This document shows, in pieces, positions 7,637 to 8,961 of a stretch of 8,961 nt of DNA. The notes beneath the pieces were generated by a model, which saw nothing but the letters and a program-made list of their open reading frames with translations, did no database searches and was not told the DNA's origin. Position 1 is the first letter of the stretch. Each line of letters starts with the position of its first letter. Source of the DNA: an uncultured bacterium (GTDB lineage: Bacteria > Bacteroidota > Bacteroidia > Sphingobacteriales > Sphingobacteriaceae); contig CAJBVG010000008.1 of NCBI GenBank assembly GCA_903958995.1, forward strand, positions 1 through 8,961. The letters run 5' to 3'. Made by a program: the position numbers and the translations under genes.

Positions 7637-7656
7637 ATTTGTTGATACCAACAAAT
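7637..7656. promoter_or_regulatory. Operator-like inverted repeat over the SIMPL copy 2 start site
   Basis: ATTTGTTG (7637-7644) and CAACAAAT (7649-7656) are perfect 8-bp arms around a 4-base centre, ATAC. The right arm overlaps the -7 box (7652-7659), and the expected transcription start (about 7648) falls inside the dyad. This position fits a repressor site better than an RNA hairpin, because the transcript would lack the first arm. Confidence 0.4.
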
Positions 7657-7681
7657 GTAGCTTAGATTATAGAAGTACAAA
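7652..7681 (-). promoter_or_regulatory. Putative promoter of SIMPL copy 2 (TTTG-N18-TACATTTG)
   Basis: On the minus strand TTTG (7681 to 7678) is followed after 18 bases by TACATTTG (7659 to 7652). Both elements and their spacing agree with the Bacteroidota consensus TTTG / TAnnTTTG, making this the best promoter in the window. The leader would be about 17 bases long. Confidence 0.65.
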
Positions 7682-7696
7682 TAACTTAAACAAGTA

Positions 7697-8287
7697 CTAT
7701 TCAGTAATTTGATATTCGATTTTACTTAAGTCTTTATTCAAAAACTTATTCTGAAAAATGATAATCACAATTACACCAATACTAATTGCCGAATCGGCAA
7801 AATTGAAGACGGGTCTAAAAAAGATGAAATCTTGACCACCCCAAAAAGGCATCCAATCTGGGTAAAACCCTTGTATTATGGGGAAATAAAACATATCGAC
7901 CACACGACCGTGTAAATAGTCTGCATAACCAAATAACTTACCATAAAATACAGAGTCGATAATATTACCTAAAGCTCCTGCAAGAATTAAGCTTACACAA
8001 GTGATTAATCCGAAGTGATATTTATGTTTTACTACATAATGGAAAATATAGCCCAATCCAAATACTGCGAACACTCTAAACAAGCTCAAAGCAAGCTTAC
8101 CGTAATTTCCTCCAAGTTCTAAACCGAAGGCCATTCCGTTATTTTCAGTAAAATGAATTATAAACCAATTCCCGAACACATTGTATTCTTCGCCGATATA
8201 CATGTTTGTTTTGATCCAAAATTTAATTAGTTGATCAATAACTAAAACAGCGATAACGATAAGGATTGGTTTTATGTAGATTTTCAT
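7697..8287 (-). CDS. lspA: Lipoprotein signal peptidase (signal peptidase II)
   Basis: This inner-membrane aspartyl protease cuts the signal peptide from prolipoproteins just before the lipid-modified cysteine. The 196 residues hold four hydrophobic segments (about 7-24, 66-86, 92-112 and 164-180). Conserved motifs are VIDQLIKFW (16-24), FTENNGMAFG (46-55), GALGNIID (104-111), HGRVVD (126-131) and FNFADSAI (161-168). Asp131 and Asp165 are the expected catalytic pair. They are 34 residues apart, against about 19 in the Pseudomonas enzyme, owing to an inserted loop containing PDWMPFWGG that I associate with Bacteroidota LspA. It follows the dksA-like gene, a neighbourhood frequent in Bacteroidota, but a strong terminator sits just before its start codon and I see no TAnnTTTG box of its own. 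Confidence 0.96.
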   Translation of the reverse strand: MKIYIKPILIVIAVLVIDQLIKFWIKTNMYIGEEYNVFGNWFIIHFTENNGMAFGLELGGNYGKLALSLFRVFAVFGLGYIFHYVVKHKYHFGLITCVSLILAGALGNIIDSVFYGKLFGYADYLHGRVVDMFYFPIIQGFYPDWMPFWGGQDFIFFRPVFNFADSAISIGVIVIIIFQNKFLNKDLSKIEYQITE

Positions 8288-8293
8288 GTGTAT

Positions 8294-8326
8294 AAAAAAA
8301 AGTATGCGATAAATATCGCATACTTT
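8294..8326 (-). terminator. Rho-independent terminator of the dksA-like gene, just before lspA
   Basis: Perfect 12-bp arms AAAGTATGCGAT / ATCGCATACTTT (8299-8310 and 8315-8326) enclose a 4-base loop. Read on the minus strand the stem is followed by T residues (eight in a row, 8301 to 8294, three of them in the stem). It begins 17 bases after the dksA-like stop and ends six bases before the lspA ATG. Confidence 0.8.
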
Positions 8327-8343
8327 GATTGAATTGTTTAGTA

Positions 8344-8961
8344 TTAATTCTGTTTCAATTTAGCTTCCATACTCAAGGTGGTATGGGGAACTGCTCTAAG
8401 TCTCTCTTTCGGGATTAACCTGCCAGTTTCTCTACAAACACCGTATGTTTTATTTTCAATACGAACCAAAGCTGCTTCTAATTGATCAATAAACTTACGC
8501 TGACGAGCAGCTAATTGATTTACGTGTTCTTTTTCTAATGTTGCAGAACCATCTTCTAACACTTTAAAAGTTCCCGCAGTATCATCAGTACCATTGCTAT
8601 TCGGATTACTCAAAGTTTCCGTTAACAATAGAAGTTCTTCTCTTGCAGAGTTCAACTTTCTAACAATAATATCTTTAAATTCTACTAGCTCAAAATCTGA
8701 GTAGCGAGTTTTTTCAGATGTTTTAGGTGCTGCAGGCACTACAGGTTTAACTGCTACTGGCTTCGTTTCTGCTTTTTTAGCTTCCACTTTTTTGGCTTCT
8801 ACTTTAGCAGAAACTGCCTTAACAATTGGCTTAGCAACTGGTTTCGCAACCGCTTTCTTAGGTGCAACTTTTGCAACAGCTTTCTTAGGTGCAACTTTCG
8901 CTACTACCTTTTTCGCTGGGACAGCTTTCTTAGGTGCTGCCTTAGCAACAACTTTCTTAGG
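8344..8961 (-). CDS. TraR/DksA-family regulator with Lys/Ala/Pro-rich N-terminal tail (5' partial)
   Basis: The open frame continues to the window edge, giving 205 visible residues without a start; the GTG at 8787 is internal, not a start. The C-terminal part (visible residues about 84-205) is DksA-like: a coiled coil around RKLNSAREELLLLTETL, a tip with NGTDDTAGTF, a second helix, then YGVCRETGRLIPKERLRAVP and TLSMEAK. DksA proteins enter the RNA polymerase secondary channel and modulate initiation. Of the four zinc-binding Cys only the first remains (CRET, then SMEA in place of CxxC), as in other Bacteroidota members. The first 80 or so visible residues are almost only Lys, Ala, Val and Pro with repeats of KVAPKKAVA, like a histone H1 tail, and would bind nucleic acid or stay disordered. 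The family call is firm; whether it replaces DksA is unknown. Confidence 0.85.
   Translation of the reverse strand, partial: PKKVVAKAAPKKAVPAKKVVAKVAPKKAVAKVAPKKAVAKPVAKPIVKAVSAKVEAKKVEAKKAETKPVAVKPVVPAAPKTSEKTRYSDFELVEFKDIIVRKLNSAREELLLLTETLSNPNSNGTDDTAGTFKVLEDGSATLEKEHVNQLAARQRKFIDQLEAALVRIENKTYGVCRETGRLIPKERLRAVPHTTLSMEAKLKQN
8845..8898 (-). repeat. Two tandem 27-bp coding repeats in the Lys/Ala-rich tail
   Basis: Two adjacent 27-base units (8898 to 8872 and 8871 to 8845) both encode KVAPKKAVA and differ at only two third-codon positions (GCT/GCG and GCA/GCG). Further diverged PKK-V/A units lie upstream up to the window edge, so the tail seems to grow or shrink by unit duplication. Confidence 0.75.

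Noticed and set aside
8785..8787. GTG as start of the dksA-like gene
   Set aside because: The same frame stays open for 58 more codons to the window edge and keeps the same Lys/Ala-rich composition, so the GTG is an internal Val.
1..8961. Search for a defence system, mobile element, CRISPR array, tRNA or riboswitch
   Set aside because: I saw no repeats with spacers, no transposase or integrase motifs, no cloverleaf and no long structured leader; all gaps are under 100 bases.

Overview
The window looks like AT-rich chromosomal DNA from a member of the Bacteroidota (Flavobacteriia/Sphingobacteriia/Chitinophagia-like; the class cannot be fixed from this sequence). Evidence for this is: two genes ending in the gliding-motility-associated (CHU_C / type B) sorting domain of the type IX secretion system (T9SS), the Bacteroidota-specific DUF4834 small protein, a zinc-finger-degenerate TraR/DksA protein next to lspA, and repeated TAnnTTTG -7 promoter boxes in place of the usual -10 box.

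Layout. Plus strand, 1-3188: the C-terminal end of one T9SS-exported protein, then a complete 956-residue exported protein made of a signal peptide, a beta-propeller-like half (about 50-residue repeats), five PKD/Ig-like modules of about 84 residues and the sorting domain. Plus strand, 3213-6145: uvrB (excision repair), a DUF4834 membrane-anchored small protein, and rdgB (dITP/XTP pyrophosphatase, TTG start) four bases downstream of it. Minus strand, 6153-8961, convergent with rdgB: two tandem paralogous exported SIMPL-domain (DUF541) proteins, lspA (lipoprotein signal peptidase), and a 5'-truncated TraR/DksA-family gene with a long Lys/Ala/Pro/Val-rich N-terminal tail. In transcription order the minus-strand genes run dksA-like, terminator, lspA, SIMPL-2, SIMPL-1.

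How the parts relate. uvrB and rdgB both protect the genome: UvrB in nucleotide excision repair, RdgB by removing deaminated purine nucleotides from the pool. Each SIMPL gene has its own recognisable promoter. lspA has none that I can see and follows a strong intrinsic terminator, so it probably depends on read-through from the dksA-like gene. Every gap between genes is under 100 bases. I see no tRNA, rRNA, CRISPR array, insertion sequence or phage gene.

I do not see a clearly undescribed multi-gene system. The points most worth a second look are the histone-tail-like extension on the DksA-like protein, the terminator against the lspA start codon, the probably leaderless uvrB transcript, the dyad over the SIMPL-2 promoter, and the modular architecture of the large exported protein.
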